The notes: generated by a model from the sequence alone, not told the origin. A stretch of DNA of 64,000 nt from Bretschneidera sinensis (GCA_023935145.1 CM043700.1:99304400-99368399), one strand, 5' to 3'. Positions 1 to 12,126 are shown, counted from the stretch's first letter. Numbers and translations are program-made.

Positions 1-245
1 CGCCCAAGCACAAATGCACTATAGGTTTTAGCGATCACTGATGGGAGGGTATTTTTTAATCGATTAACTAGGACTTTTGCCACAATTTTGTACAATATAT
101 TGCAGAGGCTAATTGGTTGAATATGGGTCATGTTTGTTGGGTTTTGAATTTTGAGAATTAAGACTATGTGAGTGAATTTGATTGTATCAAAAAAGTGAAT
201 ATCACTCAAAAAATTTAAGCAGACAGAAATAATGTCAAGCAATTG
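1..245 (-). pseudogene. LINE (non-LTR retrotransposon) reverse transcriptase fragment
   Basis: The minus strand reads continuously, without a stop, as the start of a plant L1-type LINE reverse transcriptase. The hallmark PISLCNILYKIVAKVLVNRL is at about 50-110, preceded by an I-VLI-K segment at about 155-175 and followed by a segment ending SAFVLG. These are the blocks just before the catalytic core. The canonical FRP before ISLC reads IQP here. The fragment runs off the left edge of the window and homology fades at about 245, so neither end is seen. The family call is firm; activity cannot be judged from 80 codons. Confidence 0.85.
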
Positions 246-410
246 TATCCTTCTATTTCAAAATAATAGGGTCCTTGAATTCTTACATTAATTCATGAAA
301 GAATTGTAGTACTCGTGGTTTCTTTAAAAAAACAATTTAAAAAATGGTCTTCTTGATCTCTTTAAAAAAAAAGGATAAACATGTAAGTTGGCATGATCCT
401 TATCCTCTTT

Positions 411-490
411 GGCCTTGTTTGGTTTCTTCTTAAATCATGTTTTATGCAAACATACTTAAAGCATGCTTTAAGAAGAAACCAAACAACGCC
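411..490. repeat. Short foldback element (24-bp arms)
   Basis: Left arm 411-434 (GGCCTTGTTTGGTTTCTTCT, then TAAA) is the reverse complement of right arm 467-490 with one mismatch; the loop is about 32 bp. The ends resemble terminal inverted repeats of hAT-type MITEs, but I find no matching target duplication. It interrupts one unit of the surrounding tandem array. Confidence 0.6.
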
Positions 491-867
491 AATGTGTTTA
501 CTCATATTATGAGATTTCATATTATGACTCACTCAAAATATTTCTTTGTCAAAACTATTTCTTCAAAGTTTAATATTAATACTTAATCTCCTCTAAATAT
601 GATTCTTCTTGAAACAAATAGAGTAGACGTGTACGTTGACATGGTTCCCGTACTCTTTGCATTTTATCTATATTACGATTCCATCATATGATTTATTTTC
701 TACAAATGCCTTGAAAAATGTTTAATAAATTAAATTATCATGATCTTTATTCTTAAGCAAAGAGAATAGACATGTAGGTTGACATGATTTTAATCCTCTT
801 TATATTTATTCATGTTATGCAATTTCGTAATATAATTTTTTTTAAACCGTTCCTTCTCTAAAAATAT

Positions 868-872
868 GTTTC
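868..872. other. Target site duplication GTTTC of the outer copia element, left copy
   Basis: GTTTC immediately precedes the LTR start TGTT at 873. It is repeated at 14959-14963, immediately after the other LTR's terminal AACA. Confidence 0.85.
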
Positions 873-1570
873 TGTTTTGAAAAATGCTACTAGGGATGAT
901 AATTACCAACCACGACCATGACCATGAGATTGTAAGATTAAAATGAGCACTCAAAACACCAACAAGAAACAAGCATACAGAAAACAAGAGAGTTACGTGG
1001 AGTAGGCTTTCGGCACAAGCCTACTCCACGAATGGACACCAAAGAAATATTTCACTATGAAATTGAGAGATTACAAGATTGTTTAAAGTACCTAAAGAAC
1101 TCAAACACACACCCCAAATACACCTAAACTCACTGCTAAGTATTTAAGAATACGAGCCACACACACTATAGCTTTTACCAATCTCTCACAAGCTCACACT
1201 TGTTTTTCTCTCTACATCTTATCATAGCAATTACACTTAATTTCTCTTTGCCAGACACTTGGCTCTCTGCCAGTCGTCTTGCTCTTACAAGACTACATTT
1301 TTCCTCACTCTTCCACTTGCACTCAGCTTTGCTTTTTGCCACTCACAAATCTCCAATTTATAAGAGAATGGAGAGAGATGTCTAGCCATCTAGCTTCAAA
1401 AAAATAAGCCATGCCTGTGAAGTAAGGACAATCACAATCCTAACCTAAAACAAGGCATCTAAAGACCGACCAAGAACCAACTAGTGAGGATACACCTGCA
1501 CACAATACTAACCATATTCTTTGGCCTAAAATGAGGCACTTCCTGGCCCGACCACATGTGTTGCACAACA
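873..1570 (-). repeat. 3' LTR of outer copia (complete, 698 bp)
   Basis: It begins TGTTTTG and ends CACAACA, giving TGTT...AACA ends. Positions 1057-1570 align with 14447-14958. The first 184 bp have no partner in the right LTR, which is truncated. It contains a perfect inverted repeat (GGAGTAGGCTT / AAGCCTACTCC) at about 1000-1025. Confidence 0.85.
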
Positions 1571-1856
1571 AACTCTACCTTGGTGGGTATTCGAAAAACA
1601 AGTACCTCATAAATTTTTTTGTTGCATATCGCCCAGTAGGACCATTAGACACTATGGAAACTAATCTAGTCCAAACGACACTTGAACTTGACTCTTCTTG
1701 TTGACACAACCATTATATATGTCGGGTTCTCCAACAAATAAAATATCTCAATCAGAATCACATTGAATATCACAACAGCCTTGATATCGTTCAACAAAAT
1801 ATGTAACAACATGTCCATCCTCAAGTCCTTGGAAACAGCCATAAACATTGTCTCAG
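1571..1856 (-). pseudogene. Copia pol, RNase H C-terminal end
   Basis: The minus strand reads as the end of a copia RNase H and pol C-terminus. A degenerate TE-x-x-x-MAVSKDL block lies next to the gypsy insertion site, followed by an ENP-x-x-I-M block and a VKFK-x-x-LD block. It abuts the LTR through a short purine stretch. The reading frame continues from 13385 onward once the gypsy element is removed. Stops and substitutions make it non-functional. It was identified by block order, not by a catalytic motif. Confidence 0.65.
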
Positions 1857-3766
1857 TGTAACGACCCATCCCGACTTGGCCACCCCCGAGACGGTGGCGT
1901 CACATTTTGAAATCCCAACAAGACACATATATACAACAATATAAAAATATCAACGAAATTATCTACATATATAAATCCTTAACCCTTAATAGGGGAGTTA
2001 CATTATTAACATCCCAACGGAAACATTATATACAACATATTATGCATGAATATTTACAAATATTTTTGTTCTTTCCATTAGTCTGAGGAAGTAGATCACG
2101 TGGCTTACAGATAATGACTCAGTCTGAATCTCAGCTCACTAATCTATCTGTCCTGCCTGCTACCTGAAATTACTTAACAATGAGGAGTGAGCTTCACATG
2201 CTCAATGAATTAAATTTACTAGAAGTATTCAATTTGTATAATTCCAGTCACATCTTATGATTCAATTTTTCAATAGTCTTCCAATATTTATTCATCTATA
2301 TCTCATATAACTCGATAACAACATTCTATTATCACTACTCATATTATAATCCTTATCATTTATCAATCTCTTCTTCTCATACATTTAATTATCTTCAGAC
2401 TATCAATTCTACCTTATAATTACCTCATTATGAGATTCACAGCATATAGTCAATCACTCAGATAATTCTTATCATATTATACTTTCTTATTTCTTTCTCA
2501 TCATATCTGTCTCTCTGTGAAACTCATTTATCTATTAATAAATTTACAATAAAAAATAACACTTTAGCATCTCAAGCAAGAATAATTAATATTTAAAACA
2601 AATACAATGTATGAATTTAAATTATATTATTATTTGGGAACATCTTCCCACATGTCGACACGTTTTATCTTAGACCGGTTGCCTTCCCAGTTCTTTTATT
2701 TCATGCATATGTATATGAACAATGATATGAAATATGCGTATGAATAATAATATAAAAACAATCATGCATTCAGACATTCAATTTAGCTATCCAATTCTTT
2801 TTCAAAATTATTATTTTTATCATATTCGTTAAATTATCTCCTCATATATCATATCAAATTATCAATCATAACTTGTCAAGAATTTCATTTATCTCTTCAT
2901 TATATATTTAATCAACTCATTATTTCAATAATATTACTTCTCATATAATAAATCTTTAACATATCAATTATTCCTATCATATTCATCAACCAACTTTCAT
3001 CTATCATTCATTCATAGTGTAATAATTAATTCAAATGTCATCACTTTATATTTCATATTTATCTTGATTACTAAAAGTAAATTTAATTCACCACGTAGCA
3101 CTTAAAGCTACATGTGGATCACCTCCTTGCATTTTCTACTATTTTCAGCAATTTCACCCGATTGCTGATTGTCTACACCCGACATAATATTTATATTAAA
3201 ATTTCTAATTTGTTCTTAAATTCTTCCATAATTCATAACCTTTAAGTTTCCACATCAAATTCCAGGTAATTTCATGTATGCATAATTTTAAAAAAAAAAT
3301 TCACATTATTACATTTTGTTTTTCTTAAAGCTTTCCTTGACTCTCTTTAAAATTCTCCCGTAAACCTTTTTCAAATTTTTACTCTTTCAACCTTTCTTTC
3401 GGTACCTAAATGTTTAAAGAAAGAGAGTAATTTGAATTAAAGAAAGAAGAAACCAAACAGGATTTGGTAAAAAAATCAAAATAAAACAAAAATTGTGTGT
3501 GTGTGTGTGTGTATATATAAACCACCCCACCACCGTTTCTCATGCACTGTTGTTTTATATGCAACAATTGTATATCACTTTGACAACACCTGGACTCTAG
3601 GTGTTGTCCACGGTTTTTTTTTTCTTTTCTTTTGACACTACAAGTCCTTTTTTCAAAAAAATTATTTTTATTCAATAATAAATATTTCATGTATATATTA
3701 TTTTATTTCCATGTAATATCTATCAAATAACTTTTTTACCCTTACTTTAAGAACACGGGTATTACA
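1857..3766 (-). repeat. 3' LTR of Tekay-type element (1910 bp)
   Basis: It aligns along its length with 11317-13379. It carries a (GT)n tract at about 3494-3512 followed by TATATATAAA, and an inverted repeat around the sequence CAACACCTGG at about 3580-3608. It ends GGGTATTACA, directly before the polypurine tract. Confidence 0.9.
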
Positions 3767-3780
3767 ATTCTACCCACCTT
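3767..3780 (-). other. Polypurine tract of Tekay-type element
   Basis: The minus strand reads AAGGTGGGTAGAAT immediately upstream of the 3' LTR. This is the expected place and composition for the plus-strand primer. Confidence 0.65.
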
Positions 3781-5390
3781 ATAAAAATTCCGTCCCCAAA
3801 ATTTCTTTAACTAACTCAAGAAACAATTGTGGATAATATTTCTTCATAGCTGCCTCACGCTCTCAAGTAATCTCTTCAACATCTTTATTTTGCCACAGAA
3901 CTTAAACTAATAGAATTACTTTATATACAAAACTTGTTCTTTTTCTGTCTAAAATTTTCATTGGTACTTATATAAAAGTCAAATCTTCCTAAATTTCTAC
4001 AACTTAGCTCGAAATATTATGAGAATTCTCATGTAAGTGTTTTCGCAAAAGTGAAACGTGAAATGCGTTATGTAACTGCTTCAACTCTGGAAGCATTTCC
4101 AGGCTATACACAATTAGCCTAGTTTTCTTAATAACCTCTTAGGGTCACACATACCTCAGACTCAACTTTTCTTTCTTTTTGACACTCAACACACCTTTCT
4201 ATGGAAATATTTTCAAATGCGCCCAATCACCAACCTGAAATTCAAAAGGTCTTCTTCTATTCTCAGCATAACAATTTGGTCTACTCTATGCTGCTTTAAG
4301 GTTCTCCCTAACCCATTTGATCCTCCCAGTTGTCAACTCAATAATTTATGAACCAAATATATTTCTCTTTCCCATTTCTTCCCAACATACAGGAGTTCTA
4401 CACCTCCTACCATACAATGCCCCAAATGGTGCCATTCTAATACTAGATTAATGTTGATTATTATAAGCAAATTCAATCAATGGCAAGTAAGCATCCCAAC
4501 TTACTGAAAAACTCATCACATTTGCCCTCACATATCTTCTAGTACTATAATAATCCTTTTTGTCTGCTTATCTATTTTAGGATTAAAAGTTGAACTAAAC
4601 TGCAATTGCGTACCCATAGCTTCCTGAAAACCCCTCCAAAATCTAGAAGTAAATCTAGAATTTCTATCTGATCCAATGCTCAAAGGCACTCTATGTAATC
4701 TCACCATCTCAGCTACATATAGTTCAACCAAATTTTAAGGACTCCAAGTAGTTTGATAAGACGAAAATGAGATGGTTTAGACAATCTATCTACAATTACC
4801 CACAAAGCATCAAAACCTCTCTGTGTATAGGGAAATTCAGAAACAAAATCCATACTCACATTCTCTCATGGCCATTTAGGCACTGGAAGAGATTGTAGTA
4901 AGCCTGCTGAATGTCTATTCTCAGACCTCACTTATAGACAAACCAAACATCAAGAAATATATTCAGCTACATCCCTCTTCAATCCTGACCACCAATAATT
5001 CTGTCTCAATCCTCTATATATCTTATTGTTACTCGGGTGCATCGAATATACATCATCATGTGGCTTTCTCAACTCAGTATCGTTGGGAACACACATCCCA
5101 TGTTCCAATACCAAGATACCCTTATTTCTAATTTTTAAACTCATATTACTTTCTACAAAGAACTTCCTACTTAATCTTTTCTATCTCCTCATCTCTACTT
5201 TGCATTTCTAATAAGTGTTCTACAACGGATGATTGTACAGCCATGTTTTCCAATAATACTCATCTATCACTCATATTCAAGTTCATTATCATCTCTCTTA
5301 ACTCTACTATCAGATTCACATCATGGCTCTCTATAACAGCTAATCTCCCTGTAGACTTTCTACTCAATGCATCAGCTCCCTAGATGATAG
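3781..5390 (-). pseudogene. Tekay-type integrase with C-terminal chromodomain-like end
   Basis: Read right to left, the zinc-binding region at 4950-5144 includes YWWSGLKRDVAEYIS. The integrase core at 4528-4731 has SIGSDRNSRFTSRFWRG, where the DR-x-x-RFTSRFW block holds the second catalytic Asp, and then a HPQTDGQ-like block read here as NPKIDKQ. The C-terminus at about 3790-3900 has VEEITWER-like residues and YPQLF, as in chromodomains that end chromovirus integrases. Stops occur throughout, for example at about 4527 and inside the chromodomain. Confidence 0.8.
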
Positions 5391-6800
5391 TGAATTATAC
5401 AGACATAGTCACTAATCAATTCTATCCACCTCCTCTATCTCAAATTCAATACTCTATGGGTATTTAAGTGTATCAAACTCTTATGGTCAGTAAATATCTC
5501 ACAAGTGGCTTCATACAGATAATCTCTCCAAATTTTCAAACCAAACACTATGACAGCCAACTCTAAGTCATGGGTTGGGTAATTTCTTTCATGAATCTTC
5601 TATTTCCTAGAAGTAGATACCATTACCTTCCCATGTTGCCTCAACACACATCCCAACTCTTGATGAAATGCATCACTATACACCACAAATCCTTCATTAC
5701 CAGAAGGAAGCACTAATACTGGAGCAGTAGTCAATTTCTCCTTTAGGAATTGGAAACTTTTCTCACACTCCCCAGACTATACAAATCTCACATCTTTCCT
5801 AGTCAATCTAGTCAATAGTACTGCAATAATAGAAAAATTCTGAATGAATCTTCTATAATAACCAGTTAACCCTAAGAAGATTCTAATCTCAATCACATTA
5901 GTTGGTTTTCTCAACTCAACATTACCTCTACCCTTTGTAGATCAACTGTTATATCATCTCCAGATATTACATGCCCCAAGAAAGTTATTTCATTCAGCCA
6001 AAATTCACATTTAGGAAATTATAGCATACAATCTCTCCCTCCTCAAAATCTCCAACACAATTTCTAAATGTTTTATATGCTCATCCTTAGTCTTAGAATA
6101 CATTAGGATATCATCAATGAATACCACCATAAACTTATCAAGAAATGGTTTAGGCACTCTATTCATCAAGTTCATAAATGATGCTAAAGACTTAGTCAAC
6201 CTAAATGGCATCACAAGAAACTCATAGTGACCATAATGTGTCCTAAAAGCATTTGCCGGCATGTTCCCCTCCTTTATTCCCAACTGATGATAACCTAATC
6301 TTAGGTTTATCTTAGAAAACACTCTCATTCCTTGCAACTACTTAAACAAATCATTTATCCTGGGCAAAAGATATTTGTTCTTAATGGTGATCTTATTCGA
6401 CTGTTTGTAATCTATACACAACCTCATTGTTCTATCTTTTTTCTTTACAAATAATACAGGGGCTCCTTATGGTGACACACTTGGTCAAATAAATTGTTTA
6501 TCTAACAACTCTTGAAGCTTAACTTTTAATTATCTCAACTCAGTGGGTGCCATTCTGTAGGGTGCTATAGATATATGTGATGAACCTGTTATCACATCAA
6601 TAGAGAATTTAATCTCCCTACTGGGAGGTAAACTAGACAACTCATCAAGAAATATATCAAAAAAATCTTTTACTACTAAGATTTCTTCCAACTCTCTACT
6701 ATCATTTCTAAAATCCACCACATATGGCAAATACCCCTCACATCCTTTCCTTAACCATTTACTAGTAGTCAGTGCAAAATAAGATAGTTAAAGATTATCT
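5391..6800 (-). pseudogene. Tekay-type reverse transcriptase and RNase H
   Basis: The N-terminal block at 6530-6730 has LPPSREIKFSIDV and PYRMAPTELR. The core at 6011-6337 has [19 protein letters not shown] and the catalytic [15 protein letters not shown], the FIDD form usual in gypsy elements. RNase H homology follows at about 5400-5930. Several in-frame stops and frame changes separate the blocks, so no full-length enzyme can be made. Confidence 0.85.
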
Positions 6801-6827
6801 TACATTCTCCCTGAAACTAAATTCCTC

Positions 6828-7142
6828 TTATCCTGGTATCTTGAACACCACATTTTTCTTACAGCAATCAACCCAGATATGATGTGCCAACAACCAATTC
6901 ATTCCCAAAATTAAATGAAAATCTATCATATTCAAAGGTAATAAATCAACTTCAAATTCTCTATCACTGATATGAATCACACAACCCTTGTAAACATTTA
7001 TGATTATCACTCTATCTTTAGTGGGAACTTCAACAATAATATTATGCATCAAAGGACTAATATAAACCTCAATAGACTTCATAAACACACTGGATGAAAA
7101 AGAATGAGTTACACCAGGATCAACCAACATTGATATATCCAT
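6828..7142 (-). pseudogene. Tekay-type retroviral-like aspartic protease
   Basis: The reading is 104 codons with MLVDPGVTHSFSS near the start. The usual D[ST]G active site appears as DPG, so the Ser/Thr is lost. A downstream HLILGMNWLLAHH block is typical of gypsy RVP_2 proteases (usually a D-x-ILGMDWL block). The domain order and the flap-to-ILGMNWL spacing support the call; the altered triad suggests an inactive enzyme. Confidence 0.8.
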
Positions 7143-7159
7143 ATTATCTACATATAAAG

Positions 7160-8039
7160 TACCTCAAATTAGGACAATTCTGGGATAAATATCTTATCTG
7201 ATTACATCTATAACACATTCTAGTCTTTCTATCACCTTACCACATCCTCTAGGTAGTACGCTTCCACCTCTACCATAAGTTCCAATTCCCACAGATTGTC
7301 TCCCAAATCTAAGGGTCCCACCTACATTACTTTGATTTATAGAAGGTATGGATCTAGCTTACCCTGTTCCATGTGACAAGGAGTTCCCTTTCTAGGCTAG
7401 TCACCCATCCTAAATACTCATACTTTCGCTTCTAGAACCCTCAAGTCTAGTCCTCTTCAACCACTCCCTACGTCATCTAAACTCCACTATGTCCATCTCA
7501 ATCTGAAGCAATATATCTAGCAAAGAAACATAATTCAAATGTCGCATTTAAGATAGTTTCAATCTAATCTCAAAATATAATCCATCTAGAAACTTCTTAC
7601 ACTTTTTCTCCTTTAAGTCTACCATTTTCGATACAACCCTTGACAATGTCACAAATTTGCTATCATAATGAGCCACAATCAACATATTTTACCTCAAATA
7701 AATGAAATCTCTCTGTTGTTGGGCTCCGAAAGTATATGAGCAATATTTATAAAAGAACAAGCCTCCTTAAACCTATTATAAGTTAAGGGTCTATCAACAT
7801 ATGCACTCACCCTGGGAAGGGTATCCTCCTACAATTCTAAAACTTCTCCTTCTAACATAAACGAAACAAAAGCGACCTTCTGGCTACCGGTCACTGACAA
7901 AATACCAAATAATCTCACTACATGTTTCACCCATAGCTCAAGCTCAAAAGGATTCATAAATCCTTTAAACAACAAAGTATTCAACTTAATATATCTAATA
8001 AAATTATCTCCCCAAAATCTCGTGCATAAACTCACCTTT
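7160..8039 (-). pseudogene. Tekay-type gag, C-terminal part with zinc knuckle remnant
   Basis: This is the continuation of gag left of the nested insertion. The capsid-like segment at 7829-8035 has KVAFVSFMLEGEVLEL, matching the part of gag where A-x-x-LEG-A-x-x-W normally occurs. A knuckle at about 7190-7240 reads C-YR-C-NQIR-Y-LSQN-C, with the zinc-binding His replaced by Tyr. Multiple stops are present. The upstream half is at 10875-11230. Confidence 0.7.
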
Positions 8040-8533
8040 TGACGTCGGGCAGAATAGTGATTATTCTGCAGGCTAGTTCTAGCAGATATTTCACAGGGAG
8101 AAACACAAGAAAAACTCTAAAAACACAGAGAAACAGCTCTGATGCTTTATTTAAAATTATGCAAATACCAATAATAATACTCTTTCCGTACGTGGCCTCC
8201 TTATTTATAAGGCTAAAGCTAAAAAAGGCAAAAAAAATCCCCGAAAACATAATATTGGGGAAAACTAAGGAAATTACTAAACTTAAGCGATTGTATTAAG
8301 GCAGAATCAACAGCAGTCAATTCCAACTTGAATACAAAAGGAAATTGTAAATGGAAAGTTTCCTAAAACTTAAAACTGCAAATTTGAAGGCCTAAAACAG
8401 AATCAACGGCAGTCAACCGTTCTAGGTAGTCCACTTGCCATTTTTGCGTTGATCTGCCAACTCAAGGTATCTCAATGCCAACAACGTGTTATCTGATAAC
8501 TCAGCATCATCTGACTCGGATCCTCCTGCATCA
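8040..8533 (-). repeat. 3' LTR of the small nested gypsy element
   Basis: It matches 10383-10874 closely over its length. The pol C-terminal reading enters this LTR from the right, as is common in gypsy elements. Confidence 0.9.
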
Positions 8534-9399
8534 GTCGCCTCGAGTTGGAAAGAACTCGTCCTCGAGTTCACAATAGCTTCATTGGAATCCACAAAAGAAG
8601 GACTCAGGTGTTTCACATTAAATACATCAGGTGGCAACCCAGGAGGAAGATCCTATGGCATCAGATCAGAAAACTCTGCTAGCAGCTGCTGCACCTCTGC
8701 TGGTAAATCTGGATTCATGTCCGCTGCACTATTCCCACAAGGCAGCAGAGATGGACCACGTCTCCATGCTCAAGCTCAGCTAAAAACCTAGACATCGAAA
8801 GCAGATTAGTATTATTGGCAACTGGGGTAGGAGTGGTTCCTTCCCAACAAGGTGCCAACACAATCTTCTTCCCTTTGATGCTAAGAGAATATGTATTTTT
8901 TCGCCCATCATGAATAACACTGCTATCATACTGCTAAGGTCTGCCTAACAATACATGACAAGCATTCATAGACACAACATCACACCAGGCATTATCAAAA
9001 TATTTCCTACCAATCGGAAAAGACACTAGGCATCGCCAATCTACTGTTACCTCACTGCCTTTATTCAGCCACGACAATTTATACAGCTTAGGATGACGAT
9101 TTGTCTTCAACTGCAGTTTCTAGACAGTCTCTTCAGACACTACATTCTCACAACTACCATTGTCAATGATCATCTTGCAGACTTTATCGGCAACTGTGCA
9201 GGTCATGTGGAAAATATTGGTTCTCAACCAATCATCCCCTGAATTTCCCTTGGGGGTCAGTAAACTCTTACGAACAGCCAAAGTCTCATGGACATCTCTA
9301 TACAACACGTCTCCATCTTCATCATCGTCATACACAGGCTCTCCAATCTCCTCAATTTTGTCCTTCATGTCGTCCTCAATTAGGAGATTTTTGCCCTTC
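8534..9399 (-). pseudogene. Small gypsy element: protease, then pol start fused to pol end
   Basis: The segment at 9120-9368 contains NIFHMTCTVADKVCKMIIDN and GSCENVVS, the protease active-site block, with N in the usual D[TS]G-like IIDGGS position. At about 8640-8730 the frame reads NPDLPAEVQQLLAEFSDLMP, a stop, then DLPPGLPP, which is the block just before the RT domain. It passes directly into DVFNVKHLSP, which normally ends pol. The junction is in frame at PP. Several stops lie to its right. Confidence 0.8.
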
Positions 9400-10290
9400 T
9401 GACTAGCAAGCTTCCTGCACTCAGTCGATTTATGTCCCTGTTCACCACATCTGAAACATCTAATTTTTGAGCTAGGGTTACCTTGGGGTGGCTGCTGGGC
9501 AGGATGGAATTCTTGAGGGCGAACAGGCCGATTGCTTTGATTGCTGCTTCAGTTCATTGGCCTCCTATTCTGCTGTTTCTCCACCTCAAGTGTACGCTGG
9601 TATACTTCAGAAACGGTCCACAGCGAGTGAAGGCTAAGGACATCCTGCAGGGGCTGTCGTAATCCCCCCAAATACCTTGCCACCATCTACTCTTCCGTCT
9701 CAGATAAATCATTCCAGGTTATCAATTGATAGAACTCCTTCGTGTAATCATCAACTGATCTCGTGCCTTGCCTCAACGAATGAAGTCGCTGAAATAGGGT
9801 TTGAGTGTAGCCAAAAGGAAGGAAGTGGCCCTTCATCTTCTTCTTCATCCTCTCCCAGTCAGTGATCTTGGCCTTGCCCTGCCGGTCGTGTGAGCGCCTC
9901 AACTGCTCCCACCACGCAGATGCTCTGCCTTTGAGTTTGATGGCGACCAGTTTTACTTTGACACGATTTGGGACTTCCTTATACTTGAAAATACGCTCTA
10001 CTTCATTCAACCAATCAACGAATCCTTCGGCCTGTAATGTACTAAAAAACTTGGGTAGATCCACTTTGAATCCGAGGTCTCCATAACGATCCTCCCGACC
10101 ACGGTGCTCCCTGAATCGACTAGGACTGTGATACGGGTTTTCTAAACTGGAATCAGAATCGTGATCTTCCATCTCACGATCATCTAAATTTCGCGCCGCT
10201 AGACGCTGGGTTAACTCTGCGACTTGCCTCTGTAAATCCTCAATCATTGCATCCTGAACGTTACGATCAAGGTGTGGGGCTTCCTTGTTC
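9400..10290 (-). pseudogene. Small gypsy element: gag with CCHC knuckle
   Basis: The open stretch at 9687-10247 encodes a capsid of the Retrotran_gag type, with VDWLNEVERIFKYKEVPN, LKGRASAWWEQL and SVDDYTKEFYQL in the expected order. After one stop (9687-9689) the same gag continues to a perfect knuckle, CFRCGEQGHKSTEC (about 9418-9459). The reading extends upstream of the Met at 10247 to a stop near 10300, so the true start is probably lost. It is degenerate but recognisable over its whole length. Confidence 0.85.
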
Positions 10291-10368
10291 GGAACCTACC
10301 CGCGACGACCACGACCATGACCACCAGCCACGGAAGCTGATGAAATCTCACCCCAGGAAGATGCTGAA

Positions 10369-10380
10369 GCTCTGATACCA
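10369..10380 (-). other. Primer binding site (initiator tRNA-Met type)
   Basis: The minus strand reads TGGTATCAGAGC, complementary to the 3' end of plant initiator tRNA-Met, 2 bp inside the 5' LTR of the small gypsy element. Confidence 0.9.
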
Positions 10381-10382
10381 AT

Positions 10383-10874
10383 TGACACCGGGCAGAATAG
10401 CGATTATTCTGCAGGCTAGTCCTAGCAGATATTTCACAGGGAGAAACACAAGAAAAACCCTAAAAACACAGAGAAACAGCTCTGATGCTTTATTTAAAAT
10501 TATGCAAATTCCAATAATAATATTCTTTCCGTACGTGGCCTCCTTATTTATAAGGTTAAAGCTAAAAAAGGCAAAAAATACCCGAAAACATAATCTTGGG
10601 GAAAACTAAGGAAATTACTAAAATTAAGCGATTGTATAAAGGCAGAATCAACGACAGTCAATTCTGACTTGAATACAAAAGGAAATTGCAAATGGAAAGT
10701 TTCCTAAAACTTAAAACTGCAAATTTGAAGGCCTAAAACAAAATCAATGGCAGTCAACCGTTCTAGGTAGTCCACCTGCCATTTTTGCGCTAATCTGCCA
10801 ACTCAAGGTATCTCAGTGCCAACAACGTGTTATCTAATAACTCAGTATCATCTGACTCGGATCCTTCTGCATCA
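10383..10874 (-). repeat. 5' LTR of the small nested gypsy element
   Basis: It pairs with 8040-8533. The outer end TGATGCAG on the minus strand abuts interrupted Tekay gag sequence. Confidence 0.9.
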
Positions 10875-11230
10875 TCTTTTCCCTTTTGAACGTCTATTAT
10901 TACTAGATTTACAACAACCTCAAGCACTGCTCTAGCCTATTCATTAAGTCTATGCTATAAACTATCAATTCTATCATCTGTTACATTCATTTTCTCATGA
11001 GTATGAACAAGAACTTCTCTTAGCTCATCTCTTTCAACTCCAGATTCTCTCACACTCCTACAAATATCAATCATACTATCAGCATGTTCCCTTCTAGGAA
11101 CCATAGACTCAGACTCAACCTCCCTCTCAACCTCGACTTATCTAAATATGAAGGGCCTACCACGCCTTCTCAAGTCAACAACTCCAACTCTAGCTCTAGC
11201 ATATCTATGTGTCATCCTTATACTATTCAT
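10875..11230 (-). pseudogene. Tekay-type gag, N-terminal part
   Basis: The minus-strand ATG at 11230 opens a frame reading MNSIRMTHRYARARVGVVDL, then a stop after about 30 codons. It continues as a Glu/Arg-rich helical segment (VHTHEKMNVTDDRIDSL). The small gypsy element interrupts it at 10874, and the remainder resumes at 8039. It starts about 70 bp from the primer site, which is normal for gag. Confidence 0.7.
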
Positions 11231-11300
11231 TAAAATATAATTTATTTTAATCTTCCACTTTCTTTCCTTTTATACAGTCTACAGAATCATAAAACCTAAT

Positions 11301-11312
11301 GCTCTGATACCA
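11301..11312 (-). other. Primer binding site of Tekay-type element
   Basis: The minus strand reads TGGTATCAGAGC four bases inside the 5' LTR: initiator tRNA-Met type. Confidence 0.9.
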
Positions 11313-12126
11313 AAATTATAACGATCCATCCCGAGTTGGCCACCCCCAAGACGGTGTTGTCACAATTTGAAATCCTAGCAAGACACATATATGCAACAAT
11401 ATAAAACATCAACTGAATTATCTACATACATAAATCCTTAACCCTCAACAAAGGAGTTACATTATTGAGATCCCAACTGAAACATTATATACAACATATT
11501 ATGCATGGATATTTATAAATATTTTTTTTATTTCCATTAGTGTGAGGATGTGGATCACGTGGCTTATAAATAATGACTCAGCCTGAATCTCAGCTCACCA
11601 ATCTATTTGTCCTACCTACTACCTGAAATTATTTAACAATGAGGAATGACCTTCACAAGCTCAGTGAATTAAATTTACTAGAAGTATTCAATTTGTATAA
11701 TTCCAGTCACATCTTACGATTCAATTTTTCAATAGTTTTCCAATATTCATTCATCTATATCTCATATAACTCAATAACAACATTCTGTTATTACTACTAA
11801 TATCGTAATCCTCGTCATTTATCAATCTCTTCTCATATATTTAATTATCTTAAGACTATCAATTCTACCTCATAATTACCTCGTTATGAGGTTCACAGCA
11901 TATAGTCAATCATTCAAATAATTCTTATCATATTATACTGTCATATTTCTTTCTCATCATATATGTTCTCTGTAAGACTCATTCATCTATCAATACATTT
12001 ACAATCAAGAATAACATTTTAGAATCTCAAGCAATAATAATCAATATTTAAAACAAATATAATGCATAAATTTAAATTATATTATTATTTGGGAATGTCT
12101 TCCCGCATGTTGACATGTTTTATCTT

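Larger units (their letters stand above)
246..872. repeat. Left part of a tandem array, period about 145 bp
   Basis: Three related units are recognisable by a core resembling GACATGTAGGTTGACATGAT, at about 379-397, 626-645 and 769-788. Each core is followed by CCTCTTT and then an ATTATG-rich stretch. Two more units lie beyond the copia insertion, at about 15014 and 15158. Once the copia and the small foldback at 411-490 are subtracted, spacing is about 145-165 bp. There is no coding potential. The function is unknown; it could be a decayed satellite. Confidence 0.6.
8040..10874 (-). mobile_element. Small gypsy element nested in Tekay gag, internal-deletion derivative
   Basis: The LTRs are 8040-8533 and 10383-10874 (494 and 492 bp), with ends TGAC...ATCA. 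The flanks CCTTT (8035-8039) and TCTTT (10875-10879) are a likely 5-bp target duplication with one mismatch. The initiator-Met primer site is at 10369-10380. Gag with a zinc knuckle and the protease are present. The sequence then jumps from the first residues of the reverse transcriptase to the last residues of pol at about 8637, so RT, RNase H and integrase are missing. It is non-autonomous. Confidence 0.88.

Noticed and set aside
10369..11312. Possible tRNA-Met gene pieces (TGGTATCAGAGC, reverse strand)
   Set aside because: Only the 12-base primer complement is present at each site, always adjacent to an LTR, without a cloverleaf.
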